Assembly: GCA_018222805.1 (NCBI GenBank)
Contig: JAAEZQ010000035.1
Coordinates: forward strand, 1 to 36,111
DNA: 36,111 bases
Source: Vibrionaceae bacterium
GTDB lineage: Bacteria; Pseudomonadota; Gammaproteobacteria; Enterobacterales; Vibrionaceae
Direction of reading: 5' to 3'
The notes below the pieces were generated by a model. That model saw only the letters and a list, made by a program, of their open reading frames with translations. It made no database searches and was not told where the DNA came from. Position numbers and translations under genes: made by a program. This document shows, piece after piece, positions 24,148 to 31,758 of this stretch (position 1 is the stretch's first letter; every line of letters begins with the position of its first letter).

Positions 24148-24171
24148 AAAAAAAGCCCGCTTTAGCGGGCG
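24146..24171 (-). terminator. Strong minus-strand terminator in the ytfK-ybaK gap
   Basis: On the minus strand GCCCGC faces GCGGGC with the loop TAAA, and eight T follow. On the plus strand there is no T run, so it works for minus-strand transcripts only. It lies about 250 bases past the nearest minus-strand stop codon and fits the 3' end of the candidate small RNA. Confidence 0.88.
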
Positions 24172-24282
24172 AATAGTCACAGATGCATTACACAAAAGTG
24201 GATTGCTGACTTAACAAAAACTGTTATTGAGATCAGCAGATTCACTTTATGTTGGCTGAGTTCTGTTGAAAACTTAACCAAC
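24148..24282 (-). ncRNA. Candidate structured small RNA, about 135 nt
   Basis: No gene is recognised here, but the minus strand has the parts of a small RNA in the right order. A promoter-like pair TAGTCA (24317-24312) and TATGAT (24294-24289) is spaced by 17 bases. From the predicted start near 24282 the transcript folds first into a stem-loop with GTTGG facing CCAAC (24282-24251). Then comes a 54-nt nested stem-loop (24248-24195) in which AAAGTG, TGCTGA and TAACA each pair with CACTTT, TCAGCA and TGTTA. It ends at a GC-rich terminator with eight T. The ends are estimates. It may instead be the 3' part of the ygfZ-ybaK transcript. Confidence 0.5.
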
Positions 24283-24288
24283 GCAACC

Positions 24289-24317
24289 ATCATATACGAG
24301 TTTTCCCGTGGTGACTA
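24289..24317 (-). promoter_or_regulatory. Predicted promoter of the candidate small RNA
   Basis: TAGTCA (4 of 6 matches to TTGACA) and TATGAT (5 of 6 to TATAAT) are 17 bases apart on the minus strand, and the expected start falls at the first base of the 5' stem-loop. Confidence 0.4.
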
Positions 24318-24396
24318 TTTATGTTTTAAAAATGATTAAAAATTCCATATCAATTTACTCGTGATGCGATCTTTGTCACTGTTTGTTGTCGTCAAT

Positions 24397-24408
24397 GTAA
24401 TCGATTAC
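24397..24408. repeat. Perfect 12-base palindrome GTAATCGATTAC
   Basis: This palindrome lies 15 bases past the stop of the YbaK-type gene and about 80 bases upstream of the candidate small-RNA promoter. Its shape suits a homodimeric regulator, but I cannot name one. Confidence 0.45.
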
Positions 24409-24422
24409 GCTTACTGTATAAA

Positions 24423-24896
24423 CTATCGACAAATATCAGCTACTACTGGCTGACACAACTTGACGAGATCATCTATTGATAAAGCGATGCCCGCCATTCG
24501 ATCACCGCTACTGATGGTCACTTCCCTTTCTTTTAAAAGGCTGGGGTCGAATACGACTGGCATATGACGCTTCAATAGCAATGGTGTCACAGTGCCAATT
24601 TTATATCCGGTAATACTTTCAACATCCGCTTGGTCGACACAAGTCATGCGTCGGCATTGAAGGAGTGATCGGACCTTTTTGGGATCAATACTTCGGTCAC
24701 CTGGCGCACAGGCGAGTGCATAAAGATTTCCCATGTCTCTTAGTAGGATAGCTTTGACCATTTGAGAGGGACGAATGCCACGCTGCTGCGCGGCATCCTC
24801 AATAGTGGTAGAAGGCCTTTGATGTGGAAGCAAACGAAACGAGATGTTTTGGTCTGCAAGAAACTGCATTAAAGGCGTATCAATGCTATTACTCAT
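24423..24896 (-). CDS. YbaK/EbsC-type aminoacyl-tRNA deacylase-like protein
   Basis: This 157-residue protein has the YbaK/ProX fold, whose members hydrolyse wrongly charged tRNAs (for example Cys-tRNA-Pro or Ala-tRNA-Pro). Visible family features are HQRPSTTIEDAAQQRGI, MVKAILLRD with the conserved Lys, ALACAPGDRSID, the glycine-rich TGYKIGTVTPL, and SGDRMAGIALSIDDL. The exact substrate cannot be told. I start at 24896; the gene overlaps the ygfZ stop by 8 bases (an ATG at 24899 is also possible), so the two are translationally coupled. Confidence 0.85.
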   Translation of the reverse strand: MSNSIDTPLMQFLADQNISFRLLPHQRPSTTIEDAAQQRGIRPSQMVKAILLRDMGNLYALACAPGDRSIDPKKVRSLLQCRRMTCVDQADVESITGYKIGTVTPLLLKRHMPVVFDPSLLKEREVTISSGDRMAGIALSIDDLVKLCQPVVADICR

Positions 24897-25857
24897 CATC
24901 AAGGCTGTAAGGCAGTTCGGCGATTGTCCATTCACATTCTGGCTGTGAAACTAGACGTAGGCGTGTGTCGCCATCTAAATTATTTGGTAAGACGATCAAA
25001 CCGATCGCCTGGTTATCTGCAAATTGATAATGAGTCAGTAGAGCACCTACTGAACGCCAGTTCTCACCAACACTACGTTCTAGTTCGACTGGTTCATCAT
25101 TTAGGTTTGTCGTTGTTGCACCTTGCACGATGTACATCGCACGTTTATTCGTACCGCGATATTTTGCGCGTGCCACAGTTTCTTGCCCAGTGTAACAACC
25201 TTTAGTGAAGCTGATACCACCAAGAGCTTGTAGGTTGAGTGCTTGTGGAATGTGCTCGTTTTGCGCCGCTGCTGGTACAAATGGTAGAGCCGCTTCAATA
25301 TCAAAACGGTTCCAATGTTCATGAGTAGTCAGTGTTGCGTCACTGTTTTCAATCATTGATTGAGCAACATCGCTGGTCAATAGTAGTAGCCAGCGGTTAT
25401 TCGCCACTTTGACTGCAGTGCCGCCGTTAATCGCGCGCACATCGCCAGACTCTTTGCTGATGTTATCGATAAATGCATTGGCTTTAGAGCCTGCAACACC
25501 AAGAATAATGTCGTTGGATTCATCGATAGTCACTTTGGAAAATACAGCGTATTTTTTAATTTCTTTTAATTCGACTTCAATGGCTGACTTAGGTTGGATG
25601 AGTCCGTAACCATCTTGGTGATGGAATAAACGGAAAACACTCCACACTTTGCCTTTGGCATCACAATGCGCCCCAAGTGTTGATTGGTCTTTCTCGAGAG
25701 AGACGACATCGCAAGTGACCTGGCCTTGTAAGTATGACTTTTTGTCATCACCCACCATGGTGATCATACCGAAGTTATCCAACAGTGAGATAGATAGCTC
25801 AGGTAAAGTATCTTGAGTTGAGAGGGATAGAGCTGAAAAGCGAGTTTGCCATTCCAT
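24889..25857 (-). CDS. ygfZ: Folate-binding protein YgfZ
   Basis: YgfZ binds tetrahydrofolate and supports iron-sulphur enzymes such as MiaB that modify tRNA. The 322-residue protein resembles GcvT and has the defining motif KGCYTGQE at residues 219-226, with the essential Cys221, followed by RAKYRGTNKRAMY. An N-terminal YLQGQVTCDV is also typical. It is divergent from sdhE, as in E. coli, with a 186-base shared gap; the ribosome binding site is a modest AAGG. Confidence 0.94.
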   Translation of the reverse strand: MEWQTRFSALSLSTQDTLPELSISLLDNFGMITMVGDDKKSYLQGQVTCDVVSLEKDQSTLGAHCDAKGKVWSVFRLFHHQDGYGLIQPKSAIEVELKEIKKYAVFSKVTIDESNDIILGVAGSKANAFIDNISKESGDVRAINGGTAVKVANNRWLLLLTSDVAQSMIENSDATLTTHEHWNRFDIEAALPFVPAAAQNEHIPQALNLQALGGISFTKGCYTGQETVARAKYRGTNKRAMYIVQGATTTNLNDEPVELERSVGENWRSVGALLTHYQFADNQAIGLIVLPNNLDGDTRLRLVSQPECEWTIAELPYSLDDE

Positions 25858-26043
25858 GAGTACAATGCCTTTTGAAGATGTTTTTCAGCTATGTTAATTC
25901 GAGAATAAGCATTTGTCAGCTTTCATTATAACCAAGTACTCTCTAGGGGTTTGGTTCGCGTATTGTGACCGGTACACTAGTTGCTTAGCATATCCCTTGT
26001 TACACTCCTCACTTATAACAAGACATCTATGAAGGAATAATGA

Positions 26044-26304
26044 ATGTACACTCCGGAAGAAAAGGCGCGTATTAAATGGGCTTGCCGCAGAGGTATGCTT
26101 GAGCTTGATGTGGTGATTATGCCGTTCTTTGAAGAGTGCTTTGATGCGCTGAGCGAACAGGAACAGCATGACTTTGTTTCTTTGCTTGAGTGTGATGATC
26201 CTGATCTGTTTACCTGGATAATGGGACATGGCCGTAGTGAGAACCTGGGGCACGCATCAATGGTTGATAAAATTGTCGCCCACAACCTCAGTAAAGTTCG
26301 TTAA
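26044..26304 (+). CDS. sdhE: FAD assembly factor SdhE
   Basis: SdhE helps attach FAD covalently to the flavoprotein subunits of succinate dehydrogenase and fumarate reductase. The 86-residue protein has the functional RGxxE motif at residues 16-20 (RGMLE), followed by LDVVIMPFFE, and CDDPDLFTWIMG near the end. GAAGGA lies six bases before the ATG. Its 3' end overlaps the ygfX reading frame. Confidence 0.95.
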   Translation: MYTPEEKARIKWACRRGMLELDVVIMPFFEECFDALSEQEQHDFVSLLECDDPDLFTWIMGHGRSENLGHASMVDKIVAHNLSKVR

Positions 26305-26698
26305 TCTCACACTTTCCGCTTCAATTATTGCCCGAGTCATTAGTTTCACTCTTCTTTTCTCTATGACTTGGGCGGTCACCTTGTCCGATATCCCAATTGT
26401 ATTATCTATTTATCTGTTATTAATGATTGTTAAGCTGCACTCTGACCAACTGTTGGTTGCACCTGTCAGCCAAGGTATCTGGTATGTTCATTGTGACGGC
26501 ACTGTAAGAAGTGAATCAAAACAGAGCCTGATTAAGCGGATTGATTTATCCACTCTGCCTGTCAAGACCTCCATTACTCTGGAATCTGGTGATAGTGTGA
26601 CGGTATGGCGAGACAGTTGCGAAGATATACAATACCGTCAGTTAAGTCTGGTACTGCGTCAGTGGGAAATAAAACAGGGAGCCGACGCCCCCTGTTGA
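26273..26698 (+). CDS. ygfX: YgfX family membrane protein
   Basis: YgfX (CptA) is a small inner-membrane protein encoded with SdhE. In E. coli it was proposed as a toxin acting on FtsZ and MreB, with SdhE called its antitoxin; that role is disputed. Two membrane helices are visible (IARVISFTLLFSMTWAVTL, then IPIVLSIYLLLMIVKL), followed by a cytosolic part with GIWYVHCDGTV and LRQWE. The start is unclear: the TTG at 26273 gives 141 residues, near the E. coli 135, while the only ATG, at 26228, gives 156 and a 77-base overlap with sdhE. No ATG or GTG exists closer to the first helix. Confidence 0.82.
   Translation: MSPTTSVKFVNLTLSASIIARVISFTLLFSMTWAVTLSDIPIVLSIYLLLMIVKLHSDQLLVAPVSQGIWYVHCDGTVRSESKQSLIKRIDLSTLPVKTSITLESGDSVTVWRDSCEDIQYRQLSLVLRQWEIKQGADAPC
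26668..26696 (-). terminator. Likely nadB terminator inside the ygfX 3' end
   Basis: On the minus strand AACAGGG faces CCCTGTT, with a GC-rich loop, and is followed by TTTATTT. It lies 31 bases past the nadB stop and overlaps the last codons of the convergent ygfX. Confidence 0.6.
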
Positions 26699-26726
26699 TG
26701 TGTACCGTTAATAATCTTACCGGAGT

Positions 26727-28349
26727 TTATTTTTCAGATAGCTGCTTAGCCGGAGTTAGGATCGTCGGCCCACTGTTTTCCAATTGGTCTGGGTAATCCA
26801 GCGTGTAGTGCAAGCCGCGACTCTCTTTACGTTGCATAGCACAGCGTACCATCAGCTCCGCGACTTGAAGCAGGTTTCGCAGCTCAAGCAAGTTATTCGA
26901 TACGCGGAAGTTACTGTAGTACTCGTGCGTTTCTTGCTGCAGCATCTGAATGCGTCGTAGTGCTCGTTCCAAACGCTTATCCGTACGTACAATGCCCATG
27001 TAGTCCCACATAAAAAGGCGCAACTCGTGCCAGTTATGCTGGATAATTACTTCTTCATCACTGTTGGTAACCTGGCTTTCGTCCCAGCAAGGTACTTGAG
27101 GTGACAGCTCGACTTCATTTCTGTGTTTCAGAATGTCTTTTGCCGCAGACCATGCGTAAACAACGCACTCTAGTAATGAGTTAGACGCCATGCGGTTTGC
27201 ACCGTGAAGGCCGGTGTAGCTCACTTCACCAATCGCATATAAGTTTTTGAGGTCTGTACTGCCGTTTCTGTCTACGATGACACCACCACAGGTGTAGTGA
27301 GCTGCAGGAACAATTGGAATCGGCTCTTTGGTCATATCAATTCCCAGATCCATCAAGCGAGAGTAGATGGTCGGGAAGTGCTTGGTAATGAAATCTGCTG
27401 GCTTATGGCTAATATCGAGGTACATGCAATCAGCACCCAAACGCTTCATTTCAAAGTCGATAGCACGTGCAACAACATCACGCGGGGCTAACTCTTTGCG
27501 TTCATCAAAATCGGGCATGAAACGAGAGCCATCAGGACGACGTAAGTACGCGCCTTCTCCGCGCAGCGCTTCTGTAAGCAGGAAGTTACGTGCTTCAGGG
27601 TGGTACAAGCAGGTTGGGTGGAATTGGTTGAACTCCAAGTTTGCCACACGGCAGCCTGCACGCCACGCAATTGCAATACCATCACCAGATGAAACATCTG
27701 GGTTGGATGTGTATTGGTACACTTTCGAAGAGCCACCAGTCGCAAGTACCACAAATTTTGCACGAACGGTTTCTACATGCTCTTCATTGCGGTTCCAGAT
27801 ATAAGCGCCGATGACTTTATTTTTGTCACCACCAATTTTATCTTCAGTGATCAGATCAAGCGCATTGTGTCGTTCAAGAACATGAATGTTTGGATGATTG
27901 TGTGCGTTATCTTGCAGGGAAGTTTGCATTGCCATACCCGTCGCATCCGCAGCGTGAAGAATACGGCGACAACTGTGCCCGCCTTCTCGGGTCAGGTGGT
28001 AACGAGGCTCTTCGTCGGAGTCGTCTTCTTCACGATCGAATGGAACGCCACCATCAATAAGCCACTGTACGCACTCTTTCGAGTGTTCAGCAATGAATCT
28101 CACGGTTTCTTCATCACAGATACCATCGCCTGCGATTTGGGTATCTTCAACATGTGACTCAATAGTGTCTGACTCATCAAACACCGCAGCGATACCACCC
28201 TGAGCGTAGTAAGTCGCCCCTTCGCTACGTGGCCCTTTACTAAGCACCATGACTTTACAGTGGTTTGCGACACGTAAAGCCAACGACAAACCTGCGGCTC
28301 CACTCCCTACCACTAACACATCACATTCATGTTCACGATTTGTGTTCAT
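26727..28349 (-). CDS. nadB: L-aspartate oxidase
   Basis: NadB oxidises L-aspartate to iminoaspartate with FAD, the first step of de novo NAD synthesis; NadA takes the product. The 540-residue length equals the E. coli enzyme. Signatures are CDVLVVGSGAAGLSLALR (FAD), KGPRSEGATYYAQGGIAAV, HFHPT-like NQFHPTCLYHPEA with its catalytic His, and GEVSYTGLHGANRMASNSLLEC with the arginine of the active site. A C-terminal helical domain follows, as in succinate dehydrogenase flavoproteins. It is divergent from rpoE, as in E. coli. Confidence 0.97.
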   Translation of the reverse strand: MNTNREHECDVLVVGSGAAGLSLALRVANHCKVMVLSKGPRSEGATYYAQGGIAAVFDESDTIESHVEDTQIAGDGICDEETVRFIAEHSKECVQWLIDGGVPFDREEDDSDEEPRYHLTREGGHSCRRILHAADATGMAMQTSLQDNAHNHPNIHVLERHNALDLITEDKIGGDKNKVIGAYIWNRNEEHVETVRAKFVVLATGGSSKVYQYTSNPDVSSGDGIAIAWRAGCRVANLEFNQFHPTCLYHPEARNFLLTEALRGEGAYLRRPDGSRFMPDFDERKELAPRDVVARAIDFEMKRLGADCMYLDISHKPADFITKHFPTIYSRLMDLGIDMTKEPIPIVPAAHYTCGGVIVDRNGSTDLKNLYAIGEVSYTGLHGANRMASNSLLECVVYAWSAAKDILKHRNEVELSPQVPCWDESQVTNSDEEVIIQHNWHELRLFMWDYMGIVRTDKRLERALRRIQMLQQETHEYYSNFRVSNNLLELRNLLQVAELMVRCAMQRKESRGLHYTLDYPDQLENSGPTILTPAKQLSEK

Positions 28350-28400
28350 ATAACTTTCATAATCCCAAGCTAAGACAACAACGTTATCTTGTGTATTATT

Positions 28401-28415
28401 TGCACACCATGTGCA
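28401..28415 (-). promoter_or_regulatory. Palindrome within the probable nadB promoter
   Basis: TGCACA-CCA-TGTGCA is a perfect inverted repeat. On the minus strand it is followed almost directly by TAATAC, a likely -10, so it would lie between the -35 and -10 positions of the nadB promoter. This is a classical repressor position. The known enteric regulator of nadB is NadR, but this sequence does not clearly match its site. Confidence 0.45.
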
Positions 28416-28795
28416 CTTCCATTAGCGTGACACCCGTCACTAAGGGCTAAGTTGGGAGGTTCATCTAAATTACAGTTACTCTGGTGACTTAAGCCACTCT
28501 TCTTTTTTAGTATGCATAGGCCCAAGGCCCCAAATCACATACGAATGTTTTTTGAGCATTATTTAACAACGCGTTATTCAGACAGCCAACAGCCATGCAA
28601 ATGATAAGCAATAGTTTATCAATATCATTGCTTTTCCATGCTCTACCCAGCACAATTTGGACAGAGGGCGATTATTATACCCATTTCCCCCTAATTTGCT
28701 CGCCTGACAAACTTAGATTTAAGTTTAAGAAGGCTGGGGATTTGGCGCATGACATCACACTGTGAAAAAACAATGACAAAAATTTGGGAAGTCTT
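28416..28795. other. Central part of the nadB-rpoE gap
   Basis: About 380 bases without a convincing gene. It holds an inverted repeat GTGAC-ACCC-GTCAC at 28427-28440, flanked by TTAG and CTAA, and an AT-rich run of GATAAT-like repeats (28599-28630) that resembles a degenerate Fur site. No intrinsic terminator was seen. Confidence 0.45.
28599..28630. promoter_or_regulatory. Fur-box-like repeat cluster
   Basis: The stretch reads AAATGATAAGCAATAGTTTA followed by TCAATATCATTG. On the minus strand a 19-mer within it (GATATTGATAAACTATTGC) matches 13 of 19 positions of the Fur consensus, and TTATCATT follows. It is 295 bases or more from either gene start, so its target is unclear. Confidence 0.25.
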
Positions 28796-28824
28796 GGAAC
28801 TTTCTCATTCACATTGTAGTCACA
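28796..28824 (+). promoter_or_regulatory. Sigma-E-type promoter of rpoE
   Basis: GGAACTT at 28796-28802 is a perfect sigma-E -35 element, and TCACA begins 17 bases later as a -10 of the TCnnA type. It lies about 100 bases before the rpoE start and fits the known autoregulation of rpoE. Confidence 0.7.
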
Positions 28825-28924
28825 ATAGTGCTCAAGTAAGCAGTGGTGTCAATACTACGTTTTGCAGAAATAGTACCCATATCTGAGAAGAGTAGGGGCA
28901 TAACAAATAGGAGTATCCGCTCGA

Positions 28925-29503
28925 ATGAACGAGCAGCTGACCGATCAAGTATTGATTGAGCGAGTTCAGAATGGCGATAAGCAAGCATTCAACCTGTTGG
29001 TAACGAAGTACCAGAACAAGGTATGTAATCTTATTTCCAGATACGTAAGTAATCCTGGCGATGTTCCAGATGTAGCACAAGAAGCGTTTATCAAGGCTTA
29101 CCGAGCTATCCCCAGCTTTCGAGGGGAAAGTGCGTTTTATACGTGGCTGTATCGCATTGCAGTGAATACTGCGAAAAATCACATTGTGGCTCAAGGGCGA
29201 AGACCCCCAGCGACAGACGTTGATGCTGAAGATGCTGAATTTTACGAAACAGGTAGTGCACTTAAAGAAATTTCGAACCCTGAGAACTTAACGTTGTCCA
29301 AAGAACTGCAACGGGTAGTGTTCGGCGCAATAGAAGCGTTACCTGAAGATTTAAAAACAGCAATGACTTTGCGAGAGCTTGACGGCTTGAGCTATGAAGA
29401 AATTGCTGAAGTAATGGATTGCCCGGTAGGAACGGTACGCTCACGTATCTTCCGTGCTCGTGAAGCGGTGGAAAAGAAAATCAAACCTCTTTTACAGCGC
29501 TAG
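28925..29503 (+). CDS. rpoE: RNA polymerase sigma-E factor
   Basis: RpoE is the extracytoplasmic-function sigma factor that directs the response to misfolded outer-membrane proteins. The 192-residue protein has region 2 with QEAFIKAYRAIPSFRGESAF and FYTWLYRIAVNTAKNH, and region 4 with LPEDLKTAMTLRELDGLSYEEIAEVMDCPVGTVRSRIFRAR, the helix-turn-helix for the GGAACTT element. AGGAG lies ten bases upstream. It heads the rpoE-rseA-rseB-rseC operon and has a sigma-E-like promoter. Confidence 0.97.
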   Translation: MNEQLTDQVLIERVQNGDKQAFNLLVTKYQNKVCNLISRYVSNPGDVPDVAQEAFIKAYRAIPSFRGESAFYTWLYRIAVNTAKNHIVAQGRRPPATDVDAEDAEFYETGSALKEISNPENLTLSKELQRVVFGAIEALPEDLKTAMTLRELDGLSYEEIAEVMDCPVGTVRSRIFRAREAVEKKIKPLLQR

Positions 29504-29529
29504 TACAAGTAATAACTATGGTGAAAACA

Positions 29530-30156
29530 ATGGCTGACAAAGAAAAACTTTCAGCTCTCATGGATGGAGAATTGATCGATAAGGCTTTAATTCAAGAATT
29601 AGGGCAAGATCAAGAGAGCCGTAAAGCTTGGCAGAATTATCACCTGATTGGTGATGTGATGCGAGGCGAAGCGCCAGCAAAACCTGAGTGGAATATTGCT
29701 GAAAGCGTGGCGTTAGCGTTAGAAAACGAGCCAGTGCATCGTGCTGTTGACTCGCATAGTGCCAATGTGATTTCAATTACGGATGCACCTAAAGAGTCGC
29801 AACCTGAACCGCAAAAAGCCAAACGTCAGCTACCAAGTTGGTTGACTCAATTTGGACAAGTTGCCGTTGCTGCGTGTGTATCGCTAGTCGTCATCTTAGG
29901 TGTACAGCAGTACGGCGGAAGTGATTCTACGGTACCTCAAGCTGAACAGTTGCCTGTATTGCAAACCGTTCCATTCGCAGGTATCGCAGAACCTGTGAGT
30001 TTAACTCGAGAATCCGTAGAGCGTTCTATAGGTGAAGCAAATATGCAGGAGCAACGTAAGCGTGTTCATGCTATGCTGCGAGACTACGAATTACAGTTAA
30101 GAATTAACAGTGATGCATCTCAGCAAGATGCGCCTCTGACTCCGGATGTTGAATGA
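29530..30156 (+). CDS. rseA: Anti-sigma-E factor RseA
   Basis: RseA holds RpoE at the inner membrane until DegS and RseP cleave it. The 208-residue protein has an N-terminal sigma-binding domain (EKLSALMDGELID, WQNYHLIGDVMRGE), one membrane helix at about residues 107-127 (FGQVAVAACVSLVVILGV) and a periplasmic part. I start at MADKEKLS (29530) by family comparison; an ATG at 29518 is in frame and neither has a clear ribosome binding site. The gene starts 26 bases after rpoE, and its stop overlaps the rseB start by 4 bases. Confidence 0.94.
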   Translation: MADKEKLSALMDGELIDKALIQELGQDQESRKAWQNYHLIGDVMRGEAPAKPEWNIAESVALALENEPVHRAVDSHSANVISITDAPKESQPEPQKAKRQLPSWLTQFGQVAVAACVSLVVILGVQQYGGSDSTVPQAEQLPVLQTVPFAGIAEPVSLTRESVERSIGEANMQEQRKRVHAMLRDYELQLRINSDASQQDAPLTPDVE

Positions 30157-31109
30157 AAAAATTTCTGATCAGCGCTTGCGCTCTGTTCAGTATGATGTCT
30201 TTACAAGCCTTTGCTGGTGATAAACCAGCGGAGGCTTTATTGCATCAAATGAGCGAGGCGAGTAAGAATTTAAGCTACGAGCTCTCTTATATCCTCATCA
30301 AAAAGAACAGTATTGAACCTTTGCTGTACCGTCATGCGACCCACGGTGAAGAGCAATATGCACACCTTATTTATTTAAGCGGCCCTGTGCGTGAAGTCAT
30401 TCTCCGCGGCCGTGAAGTCAGCTACATCGAAACAGGTTCAGAGCCTTTCACGATAGAGTCTGGGAAAATGGTTGCACCCACCATCCCAATGCTAAATACC
30501 AATATTGATGAACTGAATCGCTATTATGACTATGTTCAGGTTGGTCGAGCTCGTGAAGCCGGTGTTGCTACTCAGGTGTTACGTATCGTACCGAAAGATG
30601 GCTTACGCTATTCTTACATCCTCTGGGTTGATGAAAAGAGCAAGCTTCCACTGCGAGCTGATCTTGTCGATCGTGATGGCGAAGTACTGGAGCAATACCG
30701 TACGATTTCATACACCGTGAATACTAAAATCGCTGAGCTCATGAGTGGCTTAGAAGATGTTCAGTTACCTGCTGTTCTTACCATGCCTAAAGGTGAGGTG
30801 AGCACCAGTGACTGGATTGTCGGTTGGATACCAGATGGTTTTGCGCCTAATGAGCTCAATCGCTACCGCATGGCGGTCAGTGATCAAATGGTAGAAAGCC
30901 AAATGTATTCCGATGGGTTATTTAATTTCTCGGTTTATGTAGCGAGTAAAGATGAGCACTCATTGAAAGGTCAGCTTGTACGCCAAGGTCGCAGAACGCT
31001 GCACAGTTTCGTTCATGGTGATTATGAAATTTCCGTCGTGGGCGATATACCGCCAGCAACGGCGCAGCGCATTGCTCAATCTGTCACATTTAAAGTAACC
31101 AGTAACTAG
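30153..31109 (+). CDS. rseB: Sigma-E regulatory protein RseB
   Basis: RseB binds the periplasmic part of RseA and protects it from DegS; lipopolysaccharide intermediates release it. The 318-residue protein has a signal peptide KKFLISACALFSMMSLQAFA before GDKPAEALL, and then the LolA-like N-domain (LSYELSYILIKKNSIEPLLYRHA is its core region, split here by family variation) and a smaller C-domain beginning near residue 215 (SDWIVGWIPDGF). The ATGA overlap with rseA indicates translational coupling. Confidence 0.95.
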   Translation: MKKFLISACALFSMMSLQAFAGDKPAEALLHQMSEASKNLSYELSYILIKKNSIEPLLYRHATHGEEQYAHLIYLSGPVREVILRGREVSYIETGSEPFTIESGKMVAPTIPMLNTNIDELNRYYDYVQVGRAREAGVATQVLRIVPKDGLRYSYILWVDEKSKLPLRADLVDRDGEVLEQYRTISYTVNTKIAELMSGLEDVQLPAVLTMPKGEVSTSDWIVGWIPDGFAPNELNRYRMAVSDQMVESQMYSDGLFNFSVYVASKDEHSLKGQLVRQGRRTLHSFVHGDYEISVVGDIPPATAQRIAQSVTFKVTSN

Positions 31110-31128
31110 TAAACATGAGTAACCTGCA

Positions 31129-31599
31129 ATGATGACCGCGTTAGCAACTGTGACAGGTGTCGAGCGTCACGGTAAGCGATATGACATAGACTTGAGCTGC
31201 GAGCAGCAAACCAGTTGTAGCAGTTGTTCATCGCAAAAAAGTTGTGGCACAGGTGTGGTCACTAAAGCCATTGGTAATAAAAGCCTTTCTTGGCATTTGC
31301 GCACAGAAAAAGCCGTGCAAATCGGACAAGTCGTCGAAATTGGTTTCCCTGAATCCAGTTTAATTAAATCGGCGATGGCGGTATATCTACTGCCACTGTT
31401 TGGTCTGATACTCGGTGCGCTTTTCGGTCATCTACTGTTTGCTCCTCTCATTGCTGGTGGCGAAGGGGTAATTATTCTGTCTTCGGTACTATTTGCCGCT
31501 GGTGGTGTTTGGTTAGCGAAACGTGTATCCAAGCCACTTGAAGATGAATCACAACGCCAAGTTACCTTAGTTAGAGTGCTTGGAGAGCCGATCCAGTAA
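31129..31599 (+). CDS. rseC: SoxR-reducing system protein RseC
   Basis: RseC is an inner-membrane protein with a mild role in sigma-E control; a homologous domain occurs in RnfF-type proteins of the SoxR-reducing system. The 156 residues include four clustered cysteines at about 24, 30, 33 and 39 (CEQQTSCSSCSSQKSCG), a likely metal or redox site on the N-terminal cytosolic part. Two membrane helices follow (AMAVYLLPLFGLILGALFGH, then GVIILSSVLFAAGGVWLA). ATG codons at 31129 and 31132 are both possible. It is the last gene of the rpoE operon. Confidence 0.92.
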   Translation: MMTALATVTGVERHGKRYDIDLSCEQQTSCSSCSSQKSCGTGVVTKAIGNKSLSWHLRTEKAVQIGQVVEIGFPESSLIKSAMAVYLLPLFGLILGALFGHLLFAPLIAGGEGVIILSSVLFAAGGVWLAKRVSKPLEDESQRQVTLVRVLGEPIQ

Positions 31600-31698
31600 G
31601 CTCTGACCCCCGTCCCTTTCAGTCACTTGGGTTTATGTACTTTAAATTACGTGCGCCCGCTAACGAAATTCGGTAGAATCTGCCAACTTGATTGAAAT

Positions 31699-31720
31699 GC
31701 CATCAGATGATGGCTTTCTT
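31699..31720 (+). repeat. Hairpin in the rseC-lepA gap
   Basis: GCCATC faces GATGGC with the loop AGAT and is followed by TTTCTT. It may be a weak terminator after rseC or a structure in the lepA leader; a possible -10 (TAGAAT at 31674-31679) lies before it. Confidence 0.45.
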
Positions 31721-31758
31721 ACTGTCCCTATTTGTAAAGAGTTAGTCAGCCTAAATCT

